DNA of 64,000 bases from Glandiceps talaboti (Eukaryota > Hemichordata > Enteropneusta > Spengelidae), in NCBI RefSeq assembly GCF_964340395.1, contig NC_135560.1, positions 16,536,598-16,600,597 on the forward strand, read 5' to 3'. Positions within the stretch are counted from its first letter, which is position 1, and each line of letters starts with the position of its first letter. The notes under the pieces were generated by a model. The model was given only the letters and a program-made list of their open reading frames with translations. It was not told the DNA's origin and did no database searches. The translations under genes and the position numbers were made by a program. Shown here one piece after another: positions 49,556 to 61,602 of the stretch.

Positions 49556-52500
49556 CTATTGATATTTACAAGGGTCAACTGTCAACTTTAGCACCCCAAG
49601 CTGGTGAAGTTCAAATATCATTAAAAACTCTAGTGAAAAGTTATGGGTATTAGATATCACGACATTATCGTAATAGTGATAATGAACTGTCGTATTGTCT
49701 GGTCCATTCTTGAAAGGCCAAAATCCATACACTTGAATGTTATCACAAAGTTCTATCACCACAGAGATGAAGTAAAAGCCTGGAAAAAAATGGAAAAGTT
49801 AAAATATTGAATCTACACTACACAATATTCACGACTATATCTATCTGAAGACAGTAAGGCAGTTAGGAGTCATGATATGAATATTCATTACTCATCTGCA
49901 TGTTTGCCAAGTCCCAAGTGGCAACAGTTGCCCACTGCTAACCAATGAAGGTAAATTAGAGTTTTAATTTCCTTCCTTGATTCATCCGACAGTGATATTG
50001 ATCTAATAAGTTACTCAGTGAATTGCAGGCACACTATCAATGTTTGTATTTTGTCTGACAACAGTGTGTAATTCATAAGGAAAATGTGTGAGGTGTAAAA
50101 ACATAGTGTGTTGCTTAATTGAAACTGTATACTCTCTCTAGTTTGGTGGTAGCAATAGTGTCCATTTATGAATTATGGCATAAAGTACAACTTACCAGTT
50201 GATAGACGTCCTGTAACTCCCCAAGGTTTCCAAACATTGTTGATTGCTCGGACATGATTAGGGTGCATAAAGACCATTTTGAAACCATTCTTTCTCAGCA
50301 AAGAGTAGGCTCTTTTACTTGCAGATGTTATCCAAGGTAAGGAGAAATCAGGCATCCAAATGAACCCATCTTGAATAGCTGCTTTCATGTCTTTTACAAA
50401 TTTGGTTTTGTTTGCAGGTGTTTTCAGTGAGCTATACCTGCCAAAAGGAGCAAAATATAGAACAAGGATGGTATGTTGTAACTATTGGTTAAAGTTGTAC
50501 ATTTGAACTGTCACTGATGTCTTTCTGATTACAATTTCTCCAACACTTAAAGCTATACAAGCTGTAACTGGAAAGTTTTTCTTGCAAATGTTTTGTTAGA
50601 TGTAATGAACTTAGCCATAATACCATATACCCAGTACTGAAAGATCTGTTAGTAAGCAATTATTTATGTAACTGTAAATATACTATGGTACAATAAATCC
50701 AATGAAATTCACATATAGGTGCACTAGTCGCATTTTATTGTCCCTAGGGCAATATTCATGTAGCAATGAAGTCTTATAAGGGATTTGCTTTGGCTATGAA
50801 AAACTATGTAACAACTATTTCAGGCTTTCAGCCTCGGAAAATAGTTACAACATAACAGCCCACATGGTAATGGACGTCTACCTAAGTGCCTCATAGCCAG
50901 GCAATAAGTAAATTATACATTTTACCTTGATACATAGATTGATTGATTCAGTGTATTGATTGTGGTCTTATTACCAGCATCTTTTGTGTAAGGTTCTTTT
51001 GGTGGAACATTGAATCTGAAAAAAGAGAGACTAAAAGGTATTAATGATAATATTGAACGTTTTACATTCACACATGTTATAATTATATATATCTTACCTT
51101 AATTTATATTTTAAATGAATTGACTGAGTGTATTGATTGTGGTCTTAAGCTTATTTCTAGCAGCTACATTGAAAGGTGCTTTTGGTGGAATTTGAGTCTG
51201 AAACCCCCAAATTTAAAAAAAAAAATTCGCCACCAACAAATGCTTAGATAGGTTATCTATAGTTGCATAGGTTTTATTTTGAACGGGAAAAATAAATTCA
51301 CTTAATTCTATTGTCTATAATATTTTGTCATTTCCACCTCTTTTTTCAGGAGTTTATTTCATCTCTGCAGTGGTAGAACTTTGTGATCTGAATCAAGGTG
51401 GATTTTGGCCTTTCACAAATCGATCTGATACAAAAAATATATTCGAGAACTCTAGGACAGTAATGCAGAGAAGCCCCATTTGTAATGACCCAAACATTTT
51501 GTAATGCCTATCATGTTATGCCTTAGCATCACAGATGGATGGAGGGGCTTGCAATTCTTTGCCATCACTTTTGCTGTATGTGGTTCTCTCATCTCTCCTA
51601 ATTCTCCCATCCAAAGATATTGACGAAAGTCTTGTTCAGATATTCACCACCCGCAGATGGTACACTACATAATAAGTCTACCTGAAAACAGCATCTGCCA
51701 TGTCAATTTGTTGTCCACATCCACTACCTTCTAGAATTCCACTACTGCCAACAATACTGCATGAATTAAATTTCTTCCTGGCAAACAATTCCTGCTGTTT
51801 ATTGGTAGAAAAATTAATGTTGAATCTTATGTAGTAAAGGAAATATTTTCAGCGATTAATAAAATTCTTTTGATCAGAATTTAAATTATCTCTCAGAAGA
51901 GATAATTCATGTCTCTTTAAGCAAATTTTGGTGTGAAAGATATTACTTGTGTGTGCTTTATAGTTCAATTCAACTAACTGGGGTGCTATGTTTTGCAATC
52001 TGAGATCCAACAATATTTTCCCTGAAATTATTGTTAAATTCCCAATAGTTAAACGTTAAAAACACTGTACAGTTGTGCGACAACGCCATTAATATTTTTT
52101 GTCATGTTTCTTCACATGCTGATCCATGCTATGCTAGGTATAGGTGTCCATTTGCCAAATATTTATCCAGTTGACTATCCAGCCCTGTTGTTACTGTTAC
52201 TGTATACACCATTATTTGGATGTTGCTATGGGCATGGTTTTGCTGCTAGGCATATTAGCATTCACCGTTTGGATGTTTATCCACTTGTCTAAACAAAATT
52301 CCCTCTTGTTATCTTAGCAATATATGCCATGATATGGTTGTTACTATGGGCGTGGTCTTGTTGCTAGCCATACTTGCATACTATTACATTGTTGAATGTT
52401 TATTTATTTGTCTATTAGTTCCTGTTATCTTTGCAATAGACACCTTCTTCATTTGACCGTTGCTATATGTGTGCCCTTGTTGCTAGGTATATTTGTATAC

Positions 52501-53187
52501 ATTTTTTGAATGGTTACTCACTTGCCTACAGGATGTTATTTTATAATAATCTTTATTTATAAACTGGATAGTTCTTTACATAAACACTTGTCTCCCAAGA
52601 CGTTCAGTGAGGGCCATCCCTCATGGGTTCAATGTTAATGCAGGAGGAAACCGGAGTACTTACAGCATGGTACATTTAATCAAACCATGAATGGTTTTCA
52701 AACCCGACCGTAGTGATAAGTCAGTGGTTTGACCACTCAACCGACAACCCTTTTAGCAAAATATACCAGCATTTGGTTGTTGCTAAGGGCGTGGTCATGG
52801 TTGCTAGGGCCAAACGTGTCAAAATATTTTGAACATCTGTAGAATAACACGTCTAAAACATCTAACCAAATTTCAGCCCCATCGACCAAGTACTTTTTGA
52901 GATATGTTTTTAACCAAAAAGTTACATTTCTAGACCTAATTTGAATATCACTAATGGAATCACCATATCATGAAATGCTTAATCTACACACCCCTAAGAA
53001 TGTGGCCACCAAATTTCAGGCCAATCTGGTTTATTTACCAGCAATAATGGTTTTTGATCCAAAACACACATCTCAGATGCGATCATTTTCATTTGAACAA
53101 TTTCCATTTACATGTTCTAAGTAATATTCCCCATTAAATACCAAGGCAATCGGTCGGGTGGCTTTTGACTTTAAGTCGTTTACATAT

Positions 53188-53253
<66 letters not shown>

Positions 53254-53254
53254 G

Positions 53255-53298
<44 letters not shown>

Positions 53299-55318
53299 TA
53301 AAGATTCACATACACACATTTCACCATGACATTAGCACTACTGAACCTCAGTTCAGTTGCACTAAAACAGCTCGTTCCATTTTAAAGATATGATAAAACA
53401 AGAGGACAGAGTCTAAGAGCAATTTACCTTGGATAGATATTTGAAAACGGAGTTTAACATATATACTGGTTTGTTACCAACAGATGTTTTTATCCGTGTT
53501 CCCACTCTGACATTCTGTTGAGTTAAGCTGAATTGCTCCTGAATAGTGGACACCTCAGCTAGTTGTTCCCTGTGATAAAATATAAATCGAACAAACATAA
53601 TAGGCAATAAGTAATCTGAGAATGAATGTCCATGGACTCTTGGTTCAGAGTTACAAATGAAAATTTCTATCACACAGTCTTTTTTTGTTTCACTTTAAAA
53701 AAATTCATTCTACAAGTAGAAATGTTAACTTGTAAAAAAGTAATCTATTTTGTTAAGTAATGGTACAGCAACTTGTTAACATTCTTCATTTGCTATAGTA
53801 ATCAAGGCGCTTGTAACGAATAATAAAATAATGTAAAACATCATAATTGAAGTCCATATTTGTAACGTAATAGCTTGTTCTCTTTTGGACTAGTTCTCTT
53901 AATAGACTTACCGTATTTTGTCTCTGTTGGAATCATTTTGTTTCCATGGCAGATGTAAGCTTTCTACAATAGTTTTTGTTAATTTGTTGATATTTTCTTC
54001 TTTCATCATAGGTTGGTATTTTAGTGCCACATTGATACATATATCCTTGTCCTCTGTATGTTCACGTGTGATACTGTTTGTGTACAAGTACAAATGGGTT
54101 ATATCATTTAAGGTATATGATTAAAATCACTGTCAATAATATTATCAAAGTGGAATTTACAGAAATATTCTTAGTGAATCCTTCGCACTGGAATAATTCA
54201 TTTCCTTTCTTTTCCGAAAGCACTTGTTTTTATTAAACTCATATATACATATATAAACACATTGAACTACAATGAAAATCACTAAACCTGAAACAAAATG
54301 TTTAGCTCAACAAAAATCTTGTCAACATTGTTACATTTTATCATCTTGATCAACATATATCTCTGTTGGTAAGATTTTGTTTAGCCAGACAATAAAATGT
54401 AGCACCGTTGGTAAGATTTTTCTTGAGCCATATGATAAAATATAGTATTGTTGGTAAGATATGCCAGATGGTAAAATGTAGAACTGGTGATAAGATTGAG
54501 ACAGACAATGTTTTGTTTATATCATATTGTTATGGTAACTAAACTGTTGCCACTGTTAGTGGTTTATCTTTTCACCTTGCGAATCAAGACATGCTCAATG
54601 GTGGTTGTGGAGGTATGTGCTCTGCTGAGTTGCTGGTTTAGGAATCTGTATTTTACCTTGATAGAGATATGAAATCATTTAGTTGTTTGACTGTAGTTTT
54701 ATTAACATTCTCTCCAATGAAAGCTTTTGCTGGTGGAACATTCATGAATCTGAAAGAAAAATTTAATAACATATGCATTCTTGTTTCACTATTATAGTAA
54801 CTAAACTATTGCCACTGTTAGTGGTTTATCTTTTCACCTTGCGAATCAAGACATGCTCAATAGTGGTTGTGGGGGAATGTGCTCTGCTGAGCTGCTGAAG
54901 TTTAGGAATCTGTATTTTACCTTGATAGAGATATGGAATCATTCAGTTGTTTGACTGTAGTTTTATTACCAGTCTCTCCACAGAAAGCTTTTGCTGGTGT
55001 AACATTCATGAATCTGAAATGAATGTGAAAAATTGAATAATATATGCATTCTTGTTTCACTTCACCTGCTAGGATAAAGTGTTGCTATCATATTTAGTTA
55101 CAGAAAAAGTTATGAATGATTTATCAGTCATGAAAGAAAATATGTTAAGATTTCCTATGGTAGAAACCATATATGATAAAACCAAAAATGTATTATCAAT
55201 ATTATATTCCGTTTGTCCTAAGCCTTGAAGAATGGACAAAATACATCAATCAATTGCAATCATTATAACATATTCTTATTTGAGTGCCTGGTACATAATA
55301 ATTAAATAATAGTACATG

Positions 55319-55377
<59 letters not shown>

Positions 55378-55969
55378 CTTTATTTATACTGGATAGTTCT
55401 TTAAGCATTTAAACACTTGTCTCCCAAGAAGTCCAGTGAGGGCCATCCCTCATGGGTTCAGTGTTAATGCAGGAGGAAACCGGGGGAAAACCTGCGTTGT
55501 TCGGTAGAGTCAAACTGAACGACACTCTTCTTACTTACAGCGTGGTAAATTCAATCGCACCCTGAATGGGGTTCGAACCCCGACCGCAGTGGTAAGAGGC
55601 AAGTGGTTTAACCACTACTGATTATATATATTGGTTATCAAGGATATTTTTCTGCAAGGTATAAGTTTGCATATGCCCTGAAATGTTCGATATTTAACAT
55701 CTTTGTATTAGTTTGCCATTTTACACACACGTACCAAATGTACCTCAGTTCAGTTGTGCTAATAAAAAATAAGATGATTATAACGTCATAACGGTATCAT
55801 ACCTTGGAAAGTATACTGGTCTCCTTTTAAGGTTCATACTAGTTGTATATGAATTGGTTATTGTAGCCACCACCACCACCAGCAGAATAGTTAGGAATAC
55901 CATTGACATAAATATCATTAACAGAGCCCCATGTTTTGCTATTTTGCAAATCTTCTGTGCACATGGCAT
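49556..55969 (-). CDS. Alpha-2,8-sialyltransferase-like (GT29, ST8Sia type), copy B
   Basis: Nine exons encode up to 441 aa: 55803-55969, 54921-55013, 54657-54749, 53912-54073, 53428-53569, 51682-51794, 50926-51015, 50196-50437 and 49556-49779. It is the inverted partner of copy A with the same exon lengths and phases, except three extra codons in exon 1 and a second exon 2. Seen: signal anchor ('MIFMSMVFLTILLVVVVAT'), sialylmotif L exon identical in protein to copy A except its first residue, motif S ('ELCDNIQVYGFWPF'), motif III HYYDN with the usual Asp, and motif VS as HNFSLE. All catalytic features are intact. Each 93-bp exon 2 keeps frame (phase 2 to 2), so the gene could use either or both. 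SINE-like elements in introns 1 and 5 are absent from copy A. Confidence 0.9.
51100..51201 (-). pseudogene. Decayed extra copy of exon 6 (copy B)
   Basis: On the minus strand it begins after 'gtttcag', contains codons for 'IPPKAPFNVAARN' and 'KTTINTLSQFI' in a frame that then hits a stop, and ends in a donor 'aaggtaag'. It is frameshifted relative to its acceptor. It lies between exon L and true exon 6, as in copy A. Confidence 0.7.
51350..51440 (+). pseudogene. Antisense relic of exon 8 in copy B
   Basis: On the plus strand, opposite to the host gene, 'ttttttcag' is followed by codons 'GVYFISAVVELCD' and 'GGFWPFTNRSDT'. This is a motif S fragment without the VS half. It matches the relic in copy A (6362-6446). 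Confidence 0.8.
52545..52750 (-). mobile_element. tRNA-derived SINE-like element (older copy)
   Basis: It shares 'agtgagggccatccctcatg', 'aatgcaggaggaaaccgg' and a tRNA-like head with the copy at 55376-55620. On the minus strand the head would start near 52750 and the tail end in the A/T-rich 'taaataaagattattataa' at 52545. It lies in copy B's intron before the sialylmotif L exon and is absent from copy A. Confidence 0.65.
52760..53370. repeat. Interspersed repeat ending in a (CA)n/(CG)n tract
   Basis: It resembles 8890-9850: 'tgttgctaagggcgtggtca', 'tcgaccaagtactttttgag', 'gaatatcactaatggaatca', 'ggccaatctg', a CA microsatellite at 53193-53296 with an internal CG run, then 'ctgaacctcagttcagttg'. 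The shared 3' signature suggests one non-autonomous family. It is absent from the equivalent intron of copy A. Confidence 0.7.
54290..54505. repeat. Degenerate ~45-bp tandem repeat (copy B counterpart)
   Basis: Units such as 'gttggtaagattt' followed by 'gataaaatgtagcac' correspond, inverted, to the repeat at 3330-3660 in copy A. Confidence 0.65.
54536..55062 (-). repeat. 262-bp tandem duplication carrying exon 2 of copy B
   Basis: Two adjacent units begin with 'taactaaact' at 54536 and 54798 and run with few differences through 'gtggtttatcttttcacctt', exon 2 and 'atatgcattcttgtttcac'. Each holds a full 93-bp exon with acceptor and donor. The exons encode 'NVTPAKAFCGETGNKTT' (54921-55013) and 'NVPPAKAFIGENVNKTT' (54657-54749). 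Copy A has only one unit. Confidence 0.9.
55318..55376. repeat. (AAT)n microsatellite, tail of a SINE-like element
   Basis: About 19 AAT units directly abut the A/T-rich end of the element at 55376-55620. Confidence 0.9.
55376..55620 (-). mobile_element. tRNA-derived SINE-like element
   Basis: On the minus strand it starts with a tRNA-like head: 'gtggttaaaccacttgcctc' and 'ggtcggggttcgaacccc', where GGTTCGAACCC fits a pol III B box. It continues with 'ccggtttcctcctgcatt' and 'gggatggccctcactgg', and ends 'taaataaagattatt' before the AAT run. It lies in intron 1 of copy B only. It is a retroposon, not a functional tRNA gene. Confidence 0.75.
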
Positions 55970-56404
55970 GATAATGAACTCTGGTAATGAAAGGAGACTA
56001 TATAACTTACCTCGGTATGCTAGGTTTAGTGTTAAGTAAGGTTGCTTGTATTAAATCCTTCAAAAGTCGTACTAATTACGGTATAATTTTATACATTTCT
56101 CTTTAACATGATGTACGAAAAATTGGCGACTTATACGCATTACAGTGAAAATAAACAGTGCTCCCGTGAATAATGATTTACAGGCTTTATTTCAACATCC
56201 TCATCAATATGCATTTTTATAAATATTATTGTAAGTTTACAATGGGATCTCTTTCATATTTCTTACATAGCAACTCGGGAATGATAACTTGATACTATTA
56301 TGATATACGTACAGAACGTCAATAGGAGTATACCATTTTATATGGGGGTTACGGGAAGAAAATGGTGTGTAAACCTTGAGTCAGGAGTCTTTCTTGCTGA
56401 TTGA

Positions 56405-57285
56405 ATTAAGGTGTTATTGCTCCAATACAAGGGAAAGGTGATCAAGGTTGTGTAGATAACTATAGGGGAATTTCTCTGTGTCCAATAATGGGCAAATTAG
56501 TTGTAATATTTTAGAGAACACACTCCATTCTTGGCTAGAAAATAATATAGTCGTATTATCGATGAGAAGGCGAGGTTTCATAAGTCATATTACATTATAA
56601 CATGTCGTCAGTATTTATATTGGTGTGCAATTATTTCCAATTATTTAATCATCAAAAAGGGAGGCTGTATATATAATATAGCATTTATCGACTTTGAGAA
56701 ATGGTTTGACTGTATTGAACACTGTAGCCTGTTCTATAAATTATCAAATGTGACGTCGTGGAAGTAAATTTACAGAGTATTATGTTACAGAGTATACCCA
56801 TCGATTGTATGGTGCTAAGGTTTCGTAAAAGATTACATATCTTTTCATCCTATTTGCTGATATGATGACCTCACTAGTACTCTTGGAGTAGAGGATCAAG
56901 GATAGAGTTAAATCCTATTAAATAACTGAGTATTGTTGTAAGTGAGTTGGTATTAAGAAGACTAATTATTGTGTTTAGGAGGGGTGGGAGTCTTAGAGAG
57001 AACCAGAAATGGTTTCACAACGGTCTGCAAGATTAGATAGAATTTGTTATGTGTATGGCCAAAAAAGGGAGAATTGTTTCTGGTCAGGACAGTTTGTCTA
57101 GCAGATGTAAACTGAATGTCTTCCATAAGGGCAAAGTTTTGAGATTGTCGTCCCTACAGACAATTGTTGGAATACAGCAGAACATATGTAATAAGTTTTT
57201 TTTTCTCATTGATTGCTATTTGCTCATTGATGTTAGTGATCTCCTGGCCAACCACAACATGTACTGTGACATTTGTTGAGAATGT
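56405..57285 (+). pseudogene. Decayed non-LTR reverse transcriptase fragment
   Basis: Translated pieces in shifting frames recall RT signatures: 'QGKGDQGCVDNYRGISLCP' at about 56431, then 'AFIDFEKWFDCIEHC' (RT motif A region) at about 56680. Stops and frameshifts lie between them. No intact frame remains. A low-quality C-terminal part may run to about 57280. Confidence 0.7.
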
Positions 57286-57299
57286 AAAAAAAAAATAAA

Positions 57300-57960
57300 A
57301 AAATAAGCGCATCGTCGTACCACTTTAGACAACATTTCCTGACGAGAAACTTTTTTTCCTATTTAGTGGCCTACAAAAATATGCCAATAATTTATTAGAA
57401 CTAAAAGCTACATCAATAATATTTTCAGGACAAGTGTGCTTTGGTATCGCAAATGCATGTATCAAATTATATTGAATTTGAAGTGTGCATTCTTGAGATA
57501 TAGCCTGATTACCGAGAACCATTAATTATGTAAATTTCTCGTTAATGTTCTTGGGATGTTTACCGAAACCTAATCAGTTCTTGTCACTACCCTACAGAAC
57601 ACATGCAATAAATTTCGTTTGAATTGAGCCAGTCGTGTTTTAGAAAATGGTGATAAAGCCGCACCACTTTAGACGACATTTCCTGACGAGGAACAATTTT
57701 TTTCTTTTTGTGGCCAATCGAAAATATGCCAATAACTTATTAAAACTAAAAGCTACATAAGTAACATTTCCAGGATAGGTGTGCTTTGGTATCGCAAATG
57801 TGTGTACCAAGATATAATGAATTTGAAGGGTGCATTCTTGAGATATAGCCTAGTTACCGAAAATCATTAATTACGTAAATTGCTCATTAATATTCACGGG
57901 ATTTTTACCAAAACCTAATCAAGTCTTCAATTCGTTTGAATTGAGCAAGCCGTTATGGAG
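57300..57960. repeat. Two ~345-bp tandem copies of a non-coding repeat
   Basis: Unit 1 (about 57305-57650) and unit 2 (about 57658-57960) both contain 'accactttagac' plus 'acatttcctgacga', 'ttatta.aactaaaagctac', 'gtgtgctttggtatcgcaaa', 'gcattcttgagatatagcct' and 'tttgaattgagc'. They are clearly homologous but noticeably diverged. The second unit runs directly into a CAGA microsatellite. Confidence 0.85.
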
Positions 57961-57967
57961 AAAACGA

Positions 57968-57971
57968 TGAC

Positions 57972-58038
<67 letters not shown>

Positions 58039-58072
58039 CACACACACACACACACAGACACACAGACACACA
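57968..58072. repeat. (CAGA)n then (CA)n microsatellite
   Basis: About 17 CAGA units followed by CA and CAGACA units. It terminates the tandem repeat above, as the CA/CAGA tracts do in the families at 9.8 kb and 53.2 kb. Confidence 0.9.
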
Positions 58073-59001
58073 GACTTCCACCCATAAATATATCTCTTCC
58101 TTACGGAAGAAAAAATGGTGCGACGACGCGGATTTTTATTTATAATTTAATTCTCAAGAAACCTATCATTTAGTCTACTATCTATGGCAGCTACCGTACT
58201 TTTTATTTACTACTTTAGAGCAAGTGTGTAAGTGGAGCAGATGTCATTTGCTTGTTCATGATTGACTGTGCAGTTGTCTTCGCTGAAATAGGGAGGGTTA
58301 TTTTAGTGTTTCCCCATGGATCTGCAGACTGCATAGGCGGGAAAAATACACAAAAAAGACCGATGCGAGGGTATTTAACTGATGCGAGCGCTGACCAGAA
58401 ACAATTATTTTTTTTGCCTATAATGAGCTGACAGTAATTTGAATTTAGTTGTCAGCGAATTTTATTTGTTACTTGTTTGTCCATAGTACATTTATATTAG
58501 GTCAAAACACATTGAAAAGTATTTTTTGTAGCCCACTATTTAAATATAAATTTACATTTTTTGGTCATCACACAATGTTGGCACGCTGAGAAAACATAGA
58601 CTCTGAGATACAAAGCCTATTCGACCACAAAACTAAGATACTAATAGAAACTGTCAAATGTGAACTATATTTTTCCCAACCTTTTCACGTTTTGTATTTT
58701 AATAGTTGTATTTTATAGCCATCTGTTCACTTTTTTATCAAGATTTGTACATTCTGGCCGGTGGCTATTAGTTATGTATGTCTTTATGGGGGGCTCTGCA
58801 GGATGCATGGTGAAAGAGATTACTAGCCTGACTTACCTTGTAGTTTTTAATAATAAAAAAATGATGAAATATTATTTCTGGAATGGCATGGCATGCAACA
58901 TTACGCTGGGAAGCATCAGAAAGCATAATATTTTAGTTACTGATTTTTTTTTAATCCGGGAGGGCAATAAAATTGAATAATGGGAGGGTCAAATTTTCGG
59001 T

Positions 59002-59950
59002 CAACGATTTTGTATCAGATGGGGATCCGTCTTGTCTGAGCAATTTCCTATAAGTAATGGTGTTAGACAAGGTGACATTCTATCGCCTCGTCTTTTTACA
59101 GTGTATATTGATAGTTTAAGTAGCTCGCTAACTGGGACTAAGATTGGCTGTCACCTTGGAGGTAAGTGTATTAACCATCTCGTGTATGCTGATGATATTG
59201 TTTTGATATGTCCGTCAGTAAAATGTCTCAACAGTCTTGTAAAAACGTGTTGTAAATATGCTATGAAGCACGATATTATTTTTAATCCCAAGAAGACTAA
59301 ATGCCTGTCTATTATGCCACCAAGATGTAATATTTCGAACATTCCTCAGGTGAAGCTTAACAATACAGTGCTCCCATTTGTAAACAAGCATTCATATTTA
59401 GGTGTTATCTTTAATTCTGACGGTAATGACAATGACGATATCAGACGTCAAATGAGATCATTTTATGCCAAGGCTAACTCTCTTATTCGTAATTTTTGGA
59501 ATTGTTCATATTCTGTTAAATGTATTTTATTTCAAGCTTATTGTTCGTCAATGTATTGTTCGCATATTTGGAGTGTTTATACCAGTAAGTGTTTTAATGA
59601 TGTACGAGTTGCGTACAATAATGCTTTTAGAATTTTACTTGGTATAATGAGGCGTGTTAGTATTTCTAACATGTTTGTTCGTAGTTTCATTATGACTTTT
59701 GAAAGTAAGCAGCGTATTCTGAAATCTAAATTTTATTTTAGACTTAAAGAGAGTAATAATATTTTAATTGCTGCATCATTGTCAGATTTTGTCATTTTAA
59801 TAGTAAATTTTGGAGAAGATTCTTTATTGAATGTTTTTAAATGTGTACTGTAAATTAGTCTTTTTGTGTCTGTTTTTTGTGTTGTTCGTGCAATTTATTT
59901 TGTTTATGAGCTTGCTCTCGAAATAAAACTATTATTATCATTATTATTTA
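59002..59950 (+). mobile_element. 5'-truncated non-LTR retrotransposon (LINE) with partial reverse transcriptase
   Basis: An open frame from about 59002 to 59853 encodes the middle and C-terminal part of a reverse transcriptase. 'FCIRWGSVLSEQF' is followed by 'SNGVRQGDILSPRLFTVYID' and the active-site 'YADDIV', then 'NPKKTKC' (RT domain E-like) and 'YLGVIF'. It belongs to the jockey/CR1-like group of LINEs by wording. The frame ends 'FKCVL', followed by a short 3' UTR and a tail of ATT/ATC repeats (59927-59949). No endonuclease is present: the 5' end is lost, as is usual for LINE insertions. The frame is intact over ~280 codons, so the insertion is fairly young. Confidence 0.85.
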
Positions 59951-59999
59951 AAGAAAGGAAATTGAGGGAGGGACATAATTTAGAAAATGAAGTCATGGG

Positions 60000-61430
60000 A
60001 GGGGCATATTTTATCAAACAGACCGGGTTGATTTCCCCTGCCCTCTCCGTTCTAAGGTATACTAGAAAAACTATTTGTTTCCGATAACATGACTGCAGAA
60101 AATAGGGTAGGTAGGTCGGAATTTTATTTCATTATATTTTTTAGTTAATTAACTTGTTTATTTGAACACTACATTATTCGAATTCAAGTTACAGTCTTAA
60201 AAACACATGGAATGTGATATTTTAAAGAAATATTTACCACCAAAGATACTTTGGCACGAAAATGTACACGGAAATAGACGCATATGCACCATTTTACCCT
60301 TTTGAATGTAACAAAAATGTTCAAATATGGTTTACATAGTAATTAAATTAATTTTAAATATCCAGCAAGCACAGGTCAAAATAAAAGACGGGTACGACAA
60401 AAAAAAAGCTTCGTGGAACGTATTTGAAGTCGGAGCGGTTGTATATTTGCATGCAAGGCCGCAGCAAGAAATTTCATAAGAATTTTCGCGGACTGTACAG
60501 AAAAGCAGAATTAATTTCACCTATGAACTACTGAAATATATTCATTCGAATAAATTATATCCGACATACTAAACTTAGACCGGCATATTTAATTGGTAGT
60601 ACGTCATATATGAATTAGTCATCGACTTCGAGATCTCATCAGAGCGACGATCGCACACAGTCTGACTCTTAGGAAAAACATATCATGAATACAGTATAGA
60701 TAGATTTTCAAAAACTGTTGAAATGAAAATAAAAGAAATGTTTAGGGTCGGCACCATAAATTAAGGTAGGGTCTATCATTCCAAGGATAAATTCTAGGCT
60801 GCTCACCTGTTATAAAAGCCAATATCAACCAATAATTTCCCACCATTCACTCCAACAATGTACAACACTATACTAGTAGTAGTAGTAGTTGTTGTCGTCA
60901 GGTGATCCAATTACACTATGGTCACACAAAGCTTATGTATGCATGCAGTTCAACATAGTGTCTGACAAACTCTGCAAACGTTGAAAGTGTACTGCGCATG
61001 ACTGAACCGATAACGATATTTTGCATGTTCACGCCTGGGGAGAACATTAAAAAATTGCCAGATGGATATCGCTATTTTGCGGTTTTTAATTTTTTAATTT
61101 AAATGAAACCCTTTTCATCTTGGTTTATTAATGAATAGGCCTAATAAAAAAAATGTGTGGTTCCGATTATGCTCAATTTTAGAATAGGTGGGGTAGGTAG
61201 ATTTTTTTATTTTATTTTATGATATATTTTTTTCGTGTGTGAGTGTCTAGTTCAGGTTTTCCATTTTTTCCAGATGGTCTCTGTGTTATTTATTTCTTCC
61301 TATCAGATGTACAGCTATTACAGATTGGAAGAACAGCTGTATATTGTCTTTTTAAGTTGATGTCAGTTTCCGCATCCGCTATTTCTCGTGAGACTTCAAA
61401 ATTTTGGCGATTTTTTTTTTAATCGAATAC
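60000..61430. other. No gene seen; A/T-rich with repeat fragments
   Basis: Short stretches such as 'gggtcggcaccataaattaa' (about 60745) and 'aggcctaataaaaaaaatgt' (about 61137) with 'aataggtggggtaggtag' resemble pieces of the inverted repeat at 61440-61600. They may be older copies. A TAG/TTG trinucleotide patch lies at 60870-60895. Confidence 0.5.
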
Positions 61431-61437
61431 GTAAAAG

Positions 61438-61602
61438 AAAAGTTTGGGGTTGGCAGTGAAAAACTAGGTGGGGTCGGGTAACATGAACCAAACATTTTTT
61501 TTTACTCCTGAGGATGATGATTAATATACCTAATAAAAAAATTGTTTGGTTCGGGTTACCCGACCCCACCTATAGTCTTTCACGCCGACCCTAATTTGTT
61601 TT
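61438..61602. repeat. Hairpin element with ~65-bp inverted arms
   Basis: The left arm ('ttggggttggcagtgaaaaa', 'aggtggggtcgggtaaca', 'accaaacatttttt') is mirrored by the right arm ('aaaattgtttggttcgg', 'ttacccgaccccacct', 'tttcacgccgaccctaa'). About 30 bp of loop ('actcctgaggatgatgatta') lies between. There is no coding capacity, so it is MITE- or foldback-like. Confidence 0.8.

Noticed and set aside
53073-53327. Frame rich in CVCV/CAR
   Set aside because: Translation of the CA/CG microsatellite.
55560-55620. B-box-like GGTTCGAACCC suggesting a tRNA gene
   Set aside because: It lacks a foldable acceptor stem and belongs to a repeated SINE-like element with an AAT tail.
58660-58980. 106-residue plus-strand frame with hydrophobic start
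   Set aside because: Low-complexity Phe/Ile/Val wording in A/T-rich DNA next to a LINE; no support as a gene.
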